This document shows positions 34,582 to 43,444 of a DNA stretch of 64,000 bases, piece after piece (position 1 is the stretch's first letter; every line of letters begins with the position of its first letter). The translations under genes and the position numbers were made by a program. The DNA comes from Amycolatopsis bartoniae (lineage in GTDB: Bacteria > Actinomycetota > Actinomycetes > Mycobacteriales > Pseudonocardiaceae). The stretch lies in the NCBI RefSeq assembly GCF_014191255.1, contig NZ_JACHWH010000002.1, positions 434,001 through 498,000 on the forward strand, given 5' to 3'. Under the pieces are notes generated by a model. The model made no database searches. It was given only the letters and a program-made list of their open reading frames with translations, and was not told the origin of the DNA.

Positions 34582-36000
34582 GTGGCTTTGGGAGTGGTGA
34601 GGACGACGGCGACGCAGACGGCGACGCGAACCCCGGGACTTTTCGGCCCCAGGCTGGTCACCCCACTGGTGGCCAGCGCGGTGCTCAACCCCATCAACTC
34701 GACCCTGATCGCCGTCGCGCTGGTGCCGATCGCGCACTCGTTCGGCGCGCGCCCCGAGCAGACGGCGTGGCTGATCACGTCGCTGTACCTCGCGACGGCC
34801 GTCGGCCAGCCGGTGGTCGGGTTGTTCGTCGACCGCTTCGGCGCGCGGCGCGTGCTGCTGACCGGCGCGGTCATCGTGATGCTCGCGGGCATCGGCGGGC
34901 TGATGGCGTTCTCCCTCGGCTGGCTGATCGCCGTCCGCGCGGTGCTCGGCGTCGGGACGTGCGCCGGCTTCCCCGCCGCGATGGCGGTCCTGCGCAGAAC
35001 GGCCGACGCGGCGGGCCGGGGCGTGCCGAGCCGCGTGCTGTCGGTGCTCGCGATGTCCTCGCAGACGGTCATGGTGATCGGGCCGACGCTCGGCGGCGCG
35101 CTGATCGGGCTGTTCGGCTGGCCCGCGATCTTCGCGGTCAACATCCCGCTCGCCGGGATCTCCCTGCTGCTGGCGTTGTTCTGGGTACCGAAGGACGACC
35201 GCGCGAACCTCAGCCACGAACGCATCGACGTCGCGGGCATCGTCCTGTTCTCGGCGAGCCTGCTCGTGGCGCTGCTGTTCGTGATGGAACCCGCCCTCGA
35301 CGACCTGTACCTGCTGGGGGTCGCGGTGGTGCTGGCCGCCGTCTTCGTCCGCACCGAGCTGCGCACCGGGCGGCCCTTCGTCGACCTGCGGATGCTGGCG
35401 GGCAACACTCCCCTGCTGCGGACGTACCTGCGCCAGGCGCTGGCGTTCCTCATCGTGTACTCGATCATGTTCGGCTACGTGCAGTGGCTGGAGACCGCCC
35501 GTGACCTGAGCGAGGAGGGTGCGGGCGTGCTGCTGCTGCCGATGTCGGCCGTCGCGGTGCTCGCGGCCGCCGCGTCGGGCAAGCCGGACGGCATCTACGG
35601 CCGGCTGATCACCAACTCGCTCGCGCTGCTCGCCGGGTCCGCGTTGCTGCTGTTCGTCGGCACCGGCACGTGGTTCGTCGCGCTGGTCGGGCTGGCCGCG
35701 GTGTTCGGGCTGGGCCAGGGACTGACGAGTGTGACCAACCAGACAGCGCTCTACGGCCAGGCGCCCGCGGACCAGATGGGCACGGCGAGCGGCCTGTTCC
35801 GCACCGCCCAGTACCTCGGGGCGATTGGCGCATCGACGCTGATCGCGCTGTGTTTCGGCGCGCAGACCACGTCGGCGGGGCTGCACCACCTGGCGTGGGC
35901 GCTCGTCGGGATCGGCGTCGTGCTGTTCGCCGTCACCGCGTTCGACCGCGATCTTCGGGCCACCCGGTCTCGTCAAGATCTGGCCAAGAACGCAAGATGA
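34582..36000 (+). CDS. MFS multidrug-type efflux transporter
   Basis: About 472 residues with 12 to 14 predicted helices. LVASAVLNPINSTLIAVALVPI in the first helix, the loop motif FVDRFGARRVLLTGA and the antiporter motif GPTLGGALIGLFGWPAIFAVN near residue 170 place it in the drug:H+ antiporter group (DHA2-like). Pairing with MarR supports export of a toxic compound. The start is uncertain: GTG 34582, 34594 or 34597 just before hydrophobic sequence; the frame is open to 34429. The 178-base gap after marR has a small GCGGC-GAA-GCCGC stem and no clear terminator. Confidence 0.83.
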   Translation: MALGVVRTTATQTATRTPGLFGPRLVTPLVASAVLNPINSTLIAVALVPIAHSFGARPEQTAWLITSLYLATAVGQPVVGLFVDRFGARRVLLTGAVIVMLAGIGGLMAFSLGWLIAVRAVLGVGTCAGFPAAMAVLRRTADAAGRGVPSRVLSVLAMSSQTVMVIGPTLGGALIGLFGWPAIFAVNIPLAGISLLLALFWVPKDDRANLSHERIDVAGIVLFSASLLVALLFVMEPALDDLYLLGVAVVLAAVFVRTELRTGRPFVDLRMLAGNTPLLRTYLRQALAFLIVYSIMFGYVQWLETARDLSEEGAGVLLLPMSAVAVLAAAASGKPDGIYGRLITNSLALLAGSALLLFVGTGTWFVALVGLAAVFGLGQGLTSVTNQTALYGQAPADQMGTASGLFRTAQYLGAIGASTLIALCFGAQTTSAGLHHLAWALVGIGVVLFAVTAFDRDLRATRSRQDLAKNAR

Positions 36001-36004
36001 CGGT

Positions 36005-38314
36005 GTGACACGCAACGCACCGAGGGCCGACATCGACGAGGCCCAGCTGGAAGTCTCCAAGCCGAAGGACTGGGCCGCCGGAGTGCCCGGAGTCGCGGTT
36101 TCGCTGCTGCGCAGTGTCGAGCAGCTCGGCGCCGGCCGGACGGTCCGCGCGCTGCGGCTGCTCAACCAGCGGCAGGGCTTCGACTGCCCGGGCTGCGCGT
36201 GGCCGGAGCCGCAGCAGGCCGACGGCGAGCACCGCAAGCTCGCGGAGTTCTGCGAGAACGGCGCGAAGGCCGTCGCCGAGGAGGCCACCAAACGCCGCGT
36301 GGGCCCCGAGTTCTTCGCCGCGCACCCCGTCGCGGAGCTGGCGGACCGGACCGACTACTGGCTCGGCCAGCAGGGCCGCCTCACCCAGCCGATGGTGCTG
36401 CGCGAGGGCGGCACGCACTACGAGCCGATCGAGTGGGAAAGCGCTTTCTCACTCATCGCCGAGAAGCTGCGCGCACTGTCCACACCGGACGAAGCCGTGT
36501 TCTACACGTCGGGCCGCACCAGCAACGAGGCCGCGTTCCTGTACCAGCTGCTGGTGCGTTCCTTCGGCACCAACAACCTGCCGGACTGCAGCAACATGTG
36601 CCACGAGTCGTCGGGCGCGGCGCTCACCGAGTCCACCGGCATCGGCAAGGGTTCGGTGAGCCTGGCGGACATCCACCGCGCCGACCTGATCGTCGTGGTC
36701 GGGCAGAACCCGGGCACCAACCACCCGCGCATGTTGTCCGCGCTGGAGGAGGCGAAGGCCGGCGGTGCGAAGGTCATCGCCGTGAACCCGCTGCCGGAGG
36801 CGGGTCTGCTGCGGTTCAAGAACCCGCAGAACCCCCGTGGCGTGCTCGGCAAAGGCACCGCGCTGGCCGACGAGTTCGCGCAGATCCGCCTCGGCGGCGA
36901 CCTCGCGTTGTTCCAGGCCGTGGGACACCTGCTGCTGTCGTGGGAGGAGGCCGCGCCGGGCACGGTGCTCGACCACGAGTTCATCGAAGGTTCCTCGCAC
37001 GGTTTCGAGGACTACGCCAAGCACCTGCGCGAAATCGACTGGGCGGCGATGGATGCGGCGACGGGCTTGTCCCGTGAGCAGATCGTGCGCATCGCGCGGA
37101 TGATCGCCGAGTCGCAGCGCACGGTGTACTGCTGGGCGATGGGCGTGACGCAGCACCGGCACGCCGTCGCGACGATCCAGGAGATCACGAACGTCGCACT
37201 GCTGCGCGGCATGATCGGCAAACCGGGCGCGGGACTGTGCCCGGTGCGCGGACACTCGAACGTGCAAGGCGACCGGACGATGGGCGTCTGGGAGAAGATG
37301 CCCGAGACGTTCCTGCGCAGCCTGGAGACGGAGTTCGGCATTCCGGTGCCGCGCAAGCACGGGTTCGATACGGTCGACGCGATCCGCGCGATGAACGACG
37401 GGCGCGGCAAGGTGTTCCTCGGCATGGGCGGCAACTTCGCCGCCGCCACACCGGATTCCGAGCTGACCGAACGCGCGCTGCGGGCGTGCGAGCTGACCGT
37501 CCACGTGTCGACGAAGCTCAACCGGTCGCACGTTGTGCCCGGAAAGACGGCGCTGATCCTGCCGACGCTCGGCCGCACGGAACGGGATGTGCAGGCGAGC
37601 GGGCATCAGTTCGTCACGGTCGAGGACTCGATGTCGTGCGTGCACGCCTCTCGTGGGCGGCTGCAGCCGGCGAGTGAGCACCTGCTGTCCGAGGTGGCCA
37701 TCGTGTGCCGCCTCGCGCGGGCGTTGTTCGGCGAGGACCACGCCGTACCGTGGGCGGAGTTCGAGGGGAACTACGACCTGATCCGCGACCGGATCGCCCG
37801 CGTGGTCCCGGGTTGCGCCGACTACAACGCGCGCGCGCGGCAGCCGGACGGGTTCGTGCTCCCCCGCCCGCCGCGCGACTCGCGCGAGTTCCGCACGGGC
37901 ACGGGCAAGGCGAACTTCACGGTCAGCGAGCTGGAGTTCCCACGGGTGCCCGAGGGGCGGCTGCTGTTGCAGACGCTGCGCAGCCACGACCAGTACAACA
38001 CCACGATTTACGGCCTGTCGGACCGCTACCGCGGCATCGAGAACGGCCGGCGCGTGGTGCTGGTGCACGCGCAGGACCTCGCGGAGCTGGGGTTCGCGGA
38101 CGGCGAGCTGGTGGACCTGGTGTCGGAGTGGGAGGACGGCGAGCGCCGCGCGGAGCGCTTCCGCCTCGTCGCGTACCCGACGGCCCGCGGCTGCGCGGCC
38201 GCGTACTTCCCCGAGGCAAACGCCTTGGTACCGCTGGGTTCCGTGGCGAAGAAGTCCAACACGCCGGTGTCGAAGGCGGTCGTGGTGCGGTTGGAGAAGC
38301 GCGTCACGTCCTGA
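36005..38314 (+). CDS. FdhF/YdeP family molybdopterin oxidoreductase
   Basis: 769-residue cytosolic enzyme of the formate-dehydrogenase-alpha-like YdeP family that binds bis-molybdopterin guanine dinucleotide. Motifs: N-terminal GFDCPGCAWPEPQQ with two cysteines near residue 60, SNMCHESSGAALTESTG near 200, VVVGQNPGTNHPRML near 235, GKPGAGLCPVRGHSNVQGDR near 405 and the C-terminal dinucleotide-binding domain with TGTGKANFTV. The usual four-cysteine iron-sulfur motif of classical FdhF is absent, as in YdeP. Physiological substrate in this family is uncertain; in E. coli YdeP contributes to acid resistance. fdhD and an oxalate/formate-type transporter lie 4 to 6 kb away. GTG start at 36005, five bases after the MFS stop. 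Confidence 0.88.
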   Translation: MTRNAPRADIDEAQLEVSKPKDWAAGVPGVAVSLLRSVEQLGAGRTVRALRLLNQRQGFDCPGCAWPEPQQADGEHRKLAEFCENGAKAVAEEATKRRVGPEFFAAHPVAELADRTDYWLGQQGRLTQPMVLREGGTHYEPIEWESAFSLIAEKLRALSTPDEAVFYTSGRTSNEAAFLYQLLVRSFGTNNLPDCSNMCHESSGAALTESTGIGKGSVSLADIHRADLIVVVGQNPGTNHPRMLSALEEAKAGGAKVIAVNPLPEAGLLRFKNPQNPRGVLGKGTALADEFAQIRLGGDLALFQAVGHLLLSWEEAAPGTVLDHEFIEGSSHGFEDYAKHLREIDWAAMDAATGLSREQIVRIARMIAESQRTVYCWAMGVTQHRHAVATIQEITNVALLRGMIGKPGAGLCPVRGHSNVQGDRTMGVWEKMPETFLRSLETEFGIPVPRKHGFDTVDAIRAMNDGRGKVFLGMGGNFAAATPDSELTERALRACELTVHVSTKLNRSHVVPGKTALILPTLGRTERDVQASGHQFVTVEDSMSCVHASRGRLQPASEHLLSEVAIVCRLARALFGEDHAVPWAEFEGNYDLIRDRIARVVPGCADYNARARQPDGFVLPRPPRDSREFRTGTGKANFTVSELEFPRVPEGRLLLQTLRSHDQYNTTIYGLSDRYRGIENGRRVVLVHAQDLAELGFADGELVDLVSEWEDGERRAERFRLVAYPTARGCAAAYFPEANALVPLGSVAKKSNTPVSKAVVVRLEKRVTS

Positions 38315-39062
38315 GGTACGAGGCGCCGTTGAGGTCGAGGATCGCGCCGGACGCCCACGTCGAGCCCGGCGCGGCGAGGTACACGATGGCGTCCGCGATC
38401 TCGCCCGGCTCCGCCACGCGCCCGAAGGGGCTCTGCGCCCGCAGGGCGTCGCCGCGCTCCCCGGTCAGCCAGTCGGCGACCCGCTCGGTCGCGATGAAGC
38501 CCGGTGCCACCGAGGCGACCGAGATGCCGTGCGGCGCAAGGGACACCGCAAGCGACTGGCCCATCGCGTGCAGCGCGGCCTTCGTCGCGCCGTACGCGGG
38601 GTGGTCCGGCTCGCCGCGGAACGCGCCGCGCGAACCGACGTTCACGATGTGTCCCCGTGCGCCGCGCTCGATCATGTGCCGCGCGACGCAGAACGTCACG
38701 TCCGCGGCGCCGAGCAGGTTGACGGCCACCGAGTCGCGCCACACCTGTTGCCAGTGCTCGAAAGTAGTCTCCGCGGGCGGGTGTGCGGTAGCGGTCGTGG
38801 TGACCACGGCGGCGTTGTTCACGAGCACGTCGACGCCGCCGAGCGCCTCCTCCGCGGTGTCCGCGATGCGCTGGGGCTCGGCGGTGATGTCGCCTTGAAC
38901 GAGCACGTGTCCGTTGCCCGGCAAGGATTCCAGCGTGGCTTCGGCGTCGGCGGAGTTCGAGTTGTAGTGCACGGCGACGCGTTCGCCCCGCTCGGCGAAC
39001 GCCCGCGCCACTGCCCGCCCGAGGCCGGCCGCCGCACCGGTGACGAGGATTCCGCGGCTCAT
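38304..39062 (-). CDS. SDR family oxidoreductase
   Basis: 252 residues. [18 protein letters not shown] is the cofactor motif, NNAAVV near residue 85, serine in [11 protein letters not shown] near 140 and active-site YGATKAAL near 155; the C-terminal [13 protein letters not shown] is typical of classical FabG-like SDRs, so NADPH-dependent reduction of a ketone is likely. ATG at 39062 overlaps the VOC gene stop as ATGA, so the two are one unit. The stop codon overlaps the 3' end of the convergent FdhF-like gene by 11 bases. Confidence 0.9.
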   Translation of the reverse strand: MSRGILVTGAAAGLGRAVARAFAERGERVAVHYNSNSADAEATLESLPGNGHVLVQGDITAEPQRIADTAEEALGGVDVLVNNAAVVTTTATAHPPAETTFEHWQQVWRDSVAVNLLGAADVTFCVARHMIERGARGHIVNVGSRGAFRGEPDHPAYGATKAALHAMGQSLAVSLAPHGISVASVAPGFIATERVADWLTGERGDALRAQSPFGRVAEPGEIADAIVYLAAPGSTWASGAILDLNGASYLRT

Positions 39063-39478
39063 TTGGCGAACAACTGGGACTCGTCGCGGAAGGCCTTGAA
39101 CTCCAGCGCGTTGCCCGCCGGGTCGTGCAGGAACATCGTCCACTGCTCCCCCGGCTCGCCCGCGAACCGCTGGTACGGCTCGATCACGAACCGCGTGCCC
39201 GCGGCGCGGAGCTTGTCCGCCAGCTCGTGGAAGTCCTCGACGCTCAGGATCAGCCCGAAGTGCGGCACCGGCACGTCGTGCCCGTCGACGGGGTTGCGCC
39301 CGGACTCGGGGCGTGCACCGGGGACGACGTGCGTGACCACCTGGTGGCCGTGGAAGTTCCAGTCCACCCAGGCCGTGTCCGACCGTCCCTCGGGCAGGCC
39401 GAGCACACCCCCGTAGAACTCGCGGGCGCGGGCGAGGTCGTCCACCGGAATGGCGAGGTGGAAGCCGGGGCGGGTCAT
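39059..39478 (-). CDS. VOC (glyoxalase/bleomycin-resistance fold) protein
   Basis: 139 residues with the paired beta-alpha-beta-beta-beta modules of the vicinal oxygen chelate superfamily. [23 protein letters not shown] at the N-terminus and [15 protein letters not shown] at the C-terminus carry the metal-ligand positions (His and Glu). Members include glyoxalases, epimerases and extradiol dioxygenases; this one is not assignable. ATG at 39478 follows AAGGAG. It is coupled to the SDR gene and divergent from a GntR regulator. Confidence 0.85.
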   Translation of the reverse strand: MTRPGFHLAIPVDDLARAREFYGGVLGLPEGRSDTAWVDWNFHGHQVVTHVVPGARPESGRNPVDGHDVPVPHFGLILSVEDFHELADKLRAAGTRFVIEPYQRFAGEPGEQWTMFLHDPAGNALEFKAFRDESQLFAK

Positions 39479-39532
39479 CGGCTGCTCCTTCGGTTTGTTC
39501 GTATGTCCTCAGCTTGACCTTTGAAACTTCCG

Positions 39533-39544
39533 AATGTCAACATT
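39533..39544. promoter_or_regulatory. Palindrome upstream of gntR, possible operator
   Basis: AATGT-CA-ACATT (39533 to 39544) lies six bases before the GntR start codon in the 72-base divergent gap with the VOC/SDR unit. FCD-type GntR proteins often bind short palindromes of this size. Confidence 0.45.
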
Positions 39545-39550
39545 TAGAAC

Positions 39551-40210
39551 ATGCAGCCAGCGCAGCGCCGTGGTCTCGCCGACGAGGCGGCCGACCGGAT
39601 CCGCGAGGAGATCCTCGAGGGGCGGATCGAGCCGGGCAGTCCGCTGCGCGAGGTCGAGCTCGCGGAGTTGCTGCAGGTCAGCCGAGGTTCGGTCCGTGAG
39701 GGCCTGGCGGTGCTGGAGCGTGAGGGGCTCGTGCAAAGCGTGTGGCACAAGGGCACGCACGTGATCGGCCTGACCGTGGCCGACGTCGAAGAGGTCTACG
39801 CGGTGCGCGCCGCACTGGACCGGCTCGCGGCGGTCACCGCGGCGGTGCGGGCCACCGCCGAGCAGCTGGACGAGCTGGACCGGTTGGTCGCCCGGATGGC
39901 CAGGGAGATCGACGCGAGGCAGGTGCTGGCCCTCGACCTGGAGTTCCACGAGCTCATCTACCAGGCGGCGGCCAACCGCAGGCTGCTCGACGCGTGGCGC
40001 GCGGTGCGGTGGCAGGTCCACCTGTTCCAGTCGCACCGCATCCGCCTCGGCAGGGACCGCTACCGGGCCGCCGCGTGGGGCGAGCACAAGAGGCTGGCAA
40101 CCCTCATCCGCTCCGGTGATGTGGGCCCCCTGGCCGACGCTGCGGAGGAACACGCACACTCGGCACGCCGGGCGCTGATCGAGAAGCTGACCGGCCCCCC
40201 GAAGCGCTGA
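39551..40210 (+). CDS. GntR family regulator with FCD domain
   Basis: 219 residues. N-terminal winged helix (RIREEILEGRIEPGSPLREVELAELLQVSRGSVREGL is the GntR signature region) and a C-terminal FCD all-helical domain with the metal/ligand residues in DLEFHELIYQAAANRRL near residue 135 and EHKRLATLIRSGD near 180. FCD regulators often bind organic acids such as lactate, pyruvate or gluconate. It is divergent from VOC/SDR and probably regulates them. The 3' side runs straight into a long tandem repeat. Confidence 0.9.
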   Translation: MQPAQRRGLADEAADRIREEILEGRIEPGSPLREVELAELLQVSRGSVREGLAVLEREGLVQSVWHKGTHVIGLTVADVEEVYAVRAALDRLAAVTAAVRATAEQLDELDRLVARMAREIDARQVLALDLEFHELIYQAAANRRLLDAWRAVRWQVHLFQSHRIRLGRDRYRAAAWGEHKRLATLIRSGDVGPLADAAEEHAHSARRALIEKLTGPPKR

Positions 40211-40266
40211 CTCGGTGGCCGCGGGCTCGGCTCGGCAGGCGGGGGGCTGGCTCGACGGCGGCGGGG

Positions 40267-40570
40267 GGCTGACTCGGCAGCCGGAAGGTTGGCTCCGGTG
40301 GTCGGAGGGCTGGCTCCGGTGGTCGGACGGTTCGGCTCGGCGGCCGGAAGGCTGGCTCGGTGGCCAGAGGGGCTGGCTCGGTGGCCGGAGGGGTTGGCTC
40401 GGCGGTCGGAGGGCTGGCTCGGTGACCGGACGGTTCGGCTCGGCGGCCGGAAGGCTGGCTCGGTGGCCAGAGGGGTTAGCTCGGTGGCCAGAGGGGTTAG
40501 CTCGGTGGCCGGAGGACTGGCTCGGTGGCCGGAAGGTTCCGCTCGGCGACTGGAGGGTTTGGCCCGGCAG
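40267..40570 (+). repeat. Tandem repeat island C1, about 14 copies of a 20-bp unit
   Basis: Degenerate unit GGCTCGGTGGCCGGAAGGCT; variants change GGTGG to GGCGG or CCGGTGG and end in GGTT or GGCT. It begins some 57 bases after the gntR stop codon. Translation of either strand gives repetitive frames, so it is not treated as coding. Confidence 0.9.
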
Positions 40571-40629
40571 AGCCACCAGAGGGGCGTCGGTCGCCGCAGG
40601 GCTTCCGCCACCGAGGCGATCCCTCAGCG

Positions 40630-40965
40630 GAGGCGGTGACCGGTCACTACGGCCATCGCCTTCGCCGAAGATCTCCTCCGGCCACCGGAAGTCGGCGGCA
40701 GGTTCGACGTCCGAAACCCCACCAGGCCATCCCTGCCACCGGCAGTTGTCAGCTCACCGTCCATCCCAGCCACCGGTGGCTGCCCGGGCCACCGAAAGCC
40801 CCACCGGCAGCTGCCCCGCCACCGGCAGCTGCCCCGGCCCCCAGAAGCCGCACCGGGCAGCGGCCCCGCCGCAGGCAGCTAGGCAGCGCCCCGGCCACCG
40901 GAAGCCCCACCGACAACTGCCCCGGCCTCCGGAAGCCGCCCCAGCCACCGAAAGCCACCCCACCC
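40630..40965 (-). repeat. Repeat island C2, degenerate CCACCGGCAGCTGCCCC-type units
   Basis: On the plus strand GCCACCGGAAGCCCCACCG and CCACCGGCAGCTGCCCC words recur at roughly 18 to 36-base intervals, for example around 40780 to 40840 and 40895 to 40950. The words resemble the C1 unit in reverse complement (CCGGTGG shared), so C1 and C2 form an inverted pair of arrays filling the convergent gap between gntR and the transporter genes. Confidence 0.7.
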
Positions 40966-40970
40966 GGGCG

Positions 40971-41090
40971 TCAGCCGCCGAAGAGTTGGATCACCTTGCG
41001 GATCAGTTCGTACACCCCGTAGGCGAAGGGGAGCCCCACCCACAGCCACGCCAGCGTCATCAGCCACGGGCGACGGGTTTCGTCGGTCAT
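40971..41090 (-). CDS. MFS transporter small subunit (39 residues)
   Basis: A 39-residue protein, MTDETRRPWLMTLAWLWVGL then a short loop and YELIRKVIQLFGG, with one membrane helix. Its ATG at 41090 overlaps the stop of the OFA transporter gene as ATGA. Such tiny partners are annotated next to OFA-type MFS genes in actinobacteria, which suggests a bound accessory helix for the permease. Too short for default gene finders, but the coupling and the helix make it convincing. Confidence 0.8.
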   Translation of the reverse strand: MTDETRRPWLMTLAWLWVGLPFAYGVYELIRKVIQLFGG

Positions 41091-42454
41091 GCCGCTTCCT
41101 TTCCGGCCGCCACGCCCGCCTGCTCGGCCGGCGGCTCGTGGTAGCGCTCCTTGACCGGCCGCACGAACTCGTTCGCGACGAAACCGACCACCAGCAGCGC
41201 GATCATGATGTAGAACGACGTCGTGTAGAGGTCCGGACCCTGCTTGCCCGCCTGCTTCTCGCTGTCCGCGATCGCGTTCACGATCAGCGGCCCCGCCACA
41301 CCGGCCACCGACCAGGCGGTGAGCAGCCTGCCGTGGATCGCACCCACCTGATAAGTACCGAACAAATCCTTCAGGTACGCGGGCAGCGTCGCGAAACCCG
41401 CCCCGTAGAAGGAAAGGATCACCATCGCGCACAGGATGAAGACCACTTTGGACGAATTGCCGGTCAGCGCGATGATCAGGTACAGCACCGCGCCGATCCC
41501 GAGGTAACCGCGGTAGATGTTCTTGCGGCCGATCAAGTCCGAAGTGGACGACCACACGAAACGGCCGAGCATGTTGGTCAGCGACAGCAACGCCACGAAC
41601 CCGGCGGCCGCCGCGGCGCCCACGGGCACCGACGTGCCCTTGAAGAAGTCCGTGATCATCGGCGACGCCTTCTCCAGGATGCCGATGCCCGCCGTCACGT
41701 TGAAGCACAACACGATCCACAGGCACCAGAACTGCGGCGTCTTGAGCGCGTTCGCCGCCGAGACGTTGGCGGTGGTGATCAGCGCGTTGCCGTTCGTCTG
41801 CGGCGGCGTCCAGCCCTTCGGGCGCCAGTCGTCGGCGGGCACGCGGATCAGGAACACGCCGAGCGACATGAACACCGCGTACACCACGCCGTGCACCAGG
41901 AACGACGCGCCGATCCCGCCCGGCGTACCGCCGAACGACTCGAGCATCTGGCTCGACCACGGTGAAGCGATGAGCGCACCGCCACCGAAGCCCATGATCG
42001 CGATCCCGGTCGCCATGCCCGGCCGGTCGGGGAACCACTTGATCAGCGTCGACACCGGCGAGATGTAGCCGATGCCCAGCCCGATCCCGCCGATCAGCCC
42101 GTAGCCCAGCACGATCAGCCAGTACTGGGACGTCGCGGCACCGAGCGCGGAGATGAGGAACCCGGCGGAGAAGCAGCTCGTCGACACGAACATCGCCCAG
42201 CGCGGCCCGTTGCGCTCGACCAGTGTGCCACCGAACGCGGCCGACAGGCCCAGCATCACGATCGCCAGCTGGAACGGCAACGCGCTCAGCGTGCCCGACA
42301 GGTGAAGCGCTTTCTCGAGCGGCGGCTTGAACACGCTCCACGCGTACGCCTGCCCGATCGACAGGTGCACCGAGAGCGCGGCGGGTGGGATGAGCCAGCG
42401 ACTCCAGTTCGCGGGCGCAACCGTGTGTGAACGGTCCAGGAAGGTGACGGCCAC
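41087..42454 (-). CDS. OFA family MFS transporter (oxalate/formate antiporter type)
   Basis: 455 residues, twelve helices. The N-terminal LIPPAALSVHLSIGQAYAWSVF, the loop WFPDRPGMATGIAIMGFGGGA near residue 150 and SLTNMLGRFVWSSTSDLIGRK near 300 are the OFA family signatures. OxlT, the characterised member, exchanges oxalate and formate; other OFA proteins move monocarboxylates. Divergent fdhD and the FdhF-like gene nearby favour a carboxylate such as formate. GTG start at 42454 preceded by AGGGGAG. The C-terminus is coupled to a 39-residue partner. Confidence 0.88.
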   Translation of the reverse strand: MAVTFLDRSHTVAPANWSRWLIPPAALSVHLSIGQAYAWSVFKPPLEKALHLSGTLSALPFQLAIVMLGLSAAFGGTLVERNGPRWAMFVSTSCFSAGFLISALGAATSQYWLIVLGYGLIGGIGLGIGYISPVSTLIKWFPDRPGMATGIAIMGFGGGALIASPWSSQMLESFGGTPGGIGASFLVHGVVYAVFMSLGVFLIRVPADDWRPKGWTPPQTNGNALITTANVSAANALKTPQFWCLWIVLCFNVTAGIGILEKASPMITDFFKGTSVPVGAAAAAGFVALLSLTNMLGRFVWSSTSDLIGRKNIYRGYLGIGAVLYLIIALTGNSSKVVFILCAMVILSFYGAGFATLPAYLKDLFGTYQVGAIHGRLLTAWSVAGVAGPLIVNAIADSEKQAGKQGPDLYTTSFYIMIALLVVGFVANEFVRPVKERYHEPPAEQAGVAAGKEAA

Positions 42455-42495
42455 TGCAATGCTCCCCTAGGCTGGATGGTGACAGCAATGTAGTA

Positions 42496-42537
42496 CCGAA
42501 AGTGTGTTGATGCAGCAACTAATTGTCGAACTTTCGG
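42496..42537. promoter_or_regulatory. Inverted repeat in the OFA transporter/fdhD divergent region
   Basis: CCGAAAGT (42496 to 42503) and ACTTTCGG (42530 to 42537), perfect arms 26 bases apart. For the transporter, a promoter with TTGCTG, 17 bases and TACTAC lies across the region on the minus strand. fdhD is preceded by GGGGAG nine bases before its ATG. Confidence 0.5.
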
Positions 42538-42563
42538 CAAGACCCGGCGGGGAGTGACGGATC

Positions 42564-43406
42564 ATGGGCCGAGTGACCGTGCGGCGGCCGGTGCGCATGC
42601 TGACCGAGACCGGGCAACGCCGCAGGCCGGACTCGCTGGCCGCCGAGGAGCCGCTGGAGATCCGGGTCGGCGGAAAAGCGCTGGCAGTGACCATGCGCAC
42701 ACCCGGCCACGACGTCGAGCTGGCGCACGGGTTCCTGCTGTCGGAGGGTGTGCTCGGCTCGCCGGACGACGTGTACGGCGCCCGCTACTGCGACGGCGTC
42801 GACGACCAGGGCCGCAACACTTACAACGTGTTGGATGTGACACTCGCCGAGGGTGTCGCACCACCGGAGACCGGGGTGGAGCGCAACTTCTACACCACCT
42901 CGTCGTGCGGCGTGTGCGGCAAGGCGGCGCTCGATGCGGTGAAACTGAAGACGCGGTTCCCGCCCGGGCAGTCACGGTTCGCGGTGACGCCGGAGGTGCT
43001 GTCGAAGCTGCCTGACGCCCTGCGCGAGAAGCAGAAGGTGTTCGCCAGCACCGGTGGGCTGCACGCGGCGGGCCTGTTCCGCGCCGACGGCACGCTGCTC
43101 GCCGTGCGCGAGGACGTGGGCAGGCACAACGCCGTCGACAAGGTGCTGGGCTGGGCCCTGCTGGAGGGACGCGTGCCGCTGGGCGACACCGGGCTGCTGG
43201 TGTCCGGGCGCGCGTCGTTCGAGCTGGTGCAGAAGGCCGCGATGGCCGGGATCCCGCTGCTGGCCGCGGTGTCGGCGCCGTCGTCGCTGGCGGTGGAGCT
43301 GGCCGAGGAGAACGGGATGACGCTCGTCGGGTTCCTGCGCGGGGCGAGCATGAACCTGTACACCGGTGAGCAGCGCGTGCTCGAAAAGGCCGCCGCGGCC
43401 TCCTGA
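42564..43406 (+). CDS. fdhD: Formate dehydrogenase accessory sulfurtransferase FdhD
   Basis: 280 residues. FdhD carries sulfur from a cysteine desulfurase to the molybdenum cofactor of formate dehydrogenases. The redox-active pair is in TSSCGVCGK near residue 115; [32 protein letters not shown] and [13 protein letters not shown] are all family hallmarks. It presumably serves the FdhF/YdeP-like enzyme at 36005 to 38314 or another formate dehydrogenase elsewhere. It is divergent from the OFA transporter. Confidence 0.95.
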   Translation: MGRVTVRRPVRMLTETGQRRRPDSLAAEEPLEIRVGGKALAVTMRTPGHDVELAHGFLLSEGVLGSPDDVYGARYCDGVDDQGRNTYNVLDVTLAEGVAPPETGVERNFYTTSSCGVCGKAALDAVKLKTRFPPGQSRFAVTPEVLSKLPDALREKQKVFASTGGLHAAGLFRADGTLLAVREDVGRHNAVDKVLGWALLEGRVPLGDTGLLVSGRASFELVQKAAMAGIPLLAAVSAPSSLAVELAEENGMTLVGFLRGASMNLYTGEQRVLEKAAAAS

Positions 43407-43444
43407 CCGTTCCCGTGGGCGGTTCCGTACGCTTGAATGATCCA

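Noticed and set aside
39509-40611. Long minus-strand frames across the 40.3 kb repeats (proline-rich heptads)
   Set aside because: They are translated tandem DNA repeats, open in several frames at once, overlap gntR antisense and have no ribosome binding site or conserved start.
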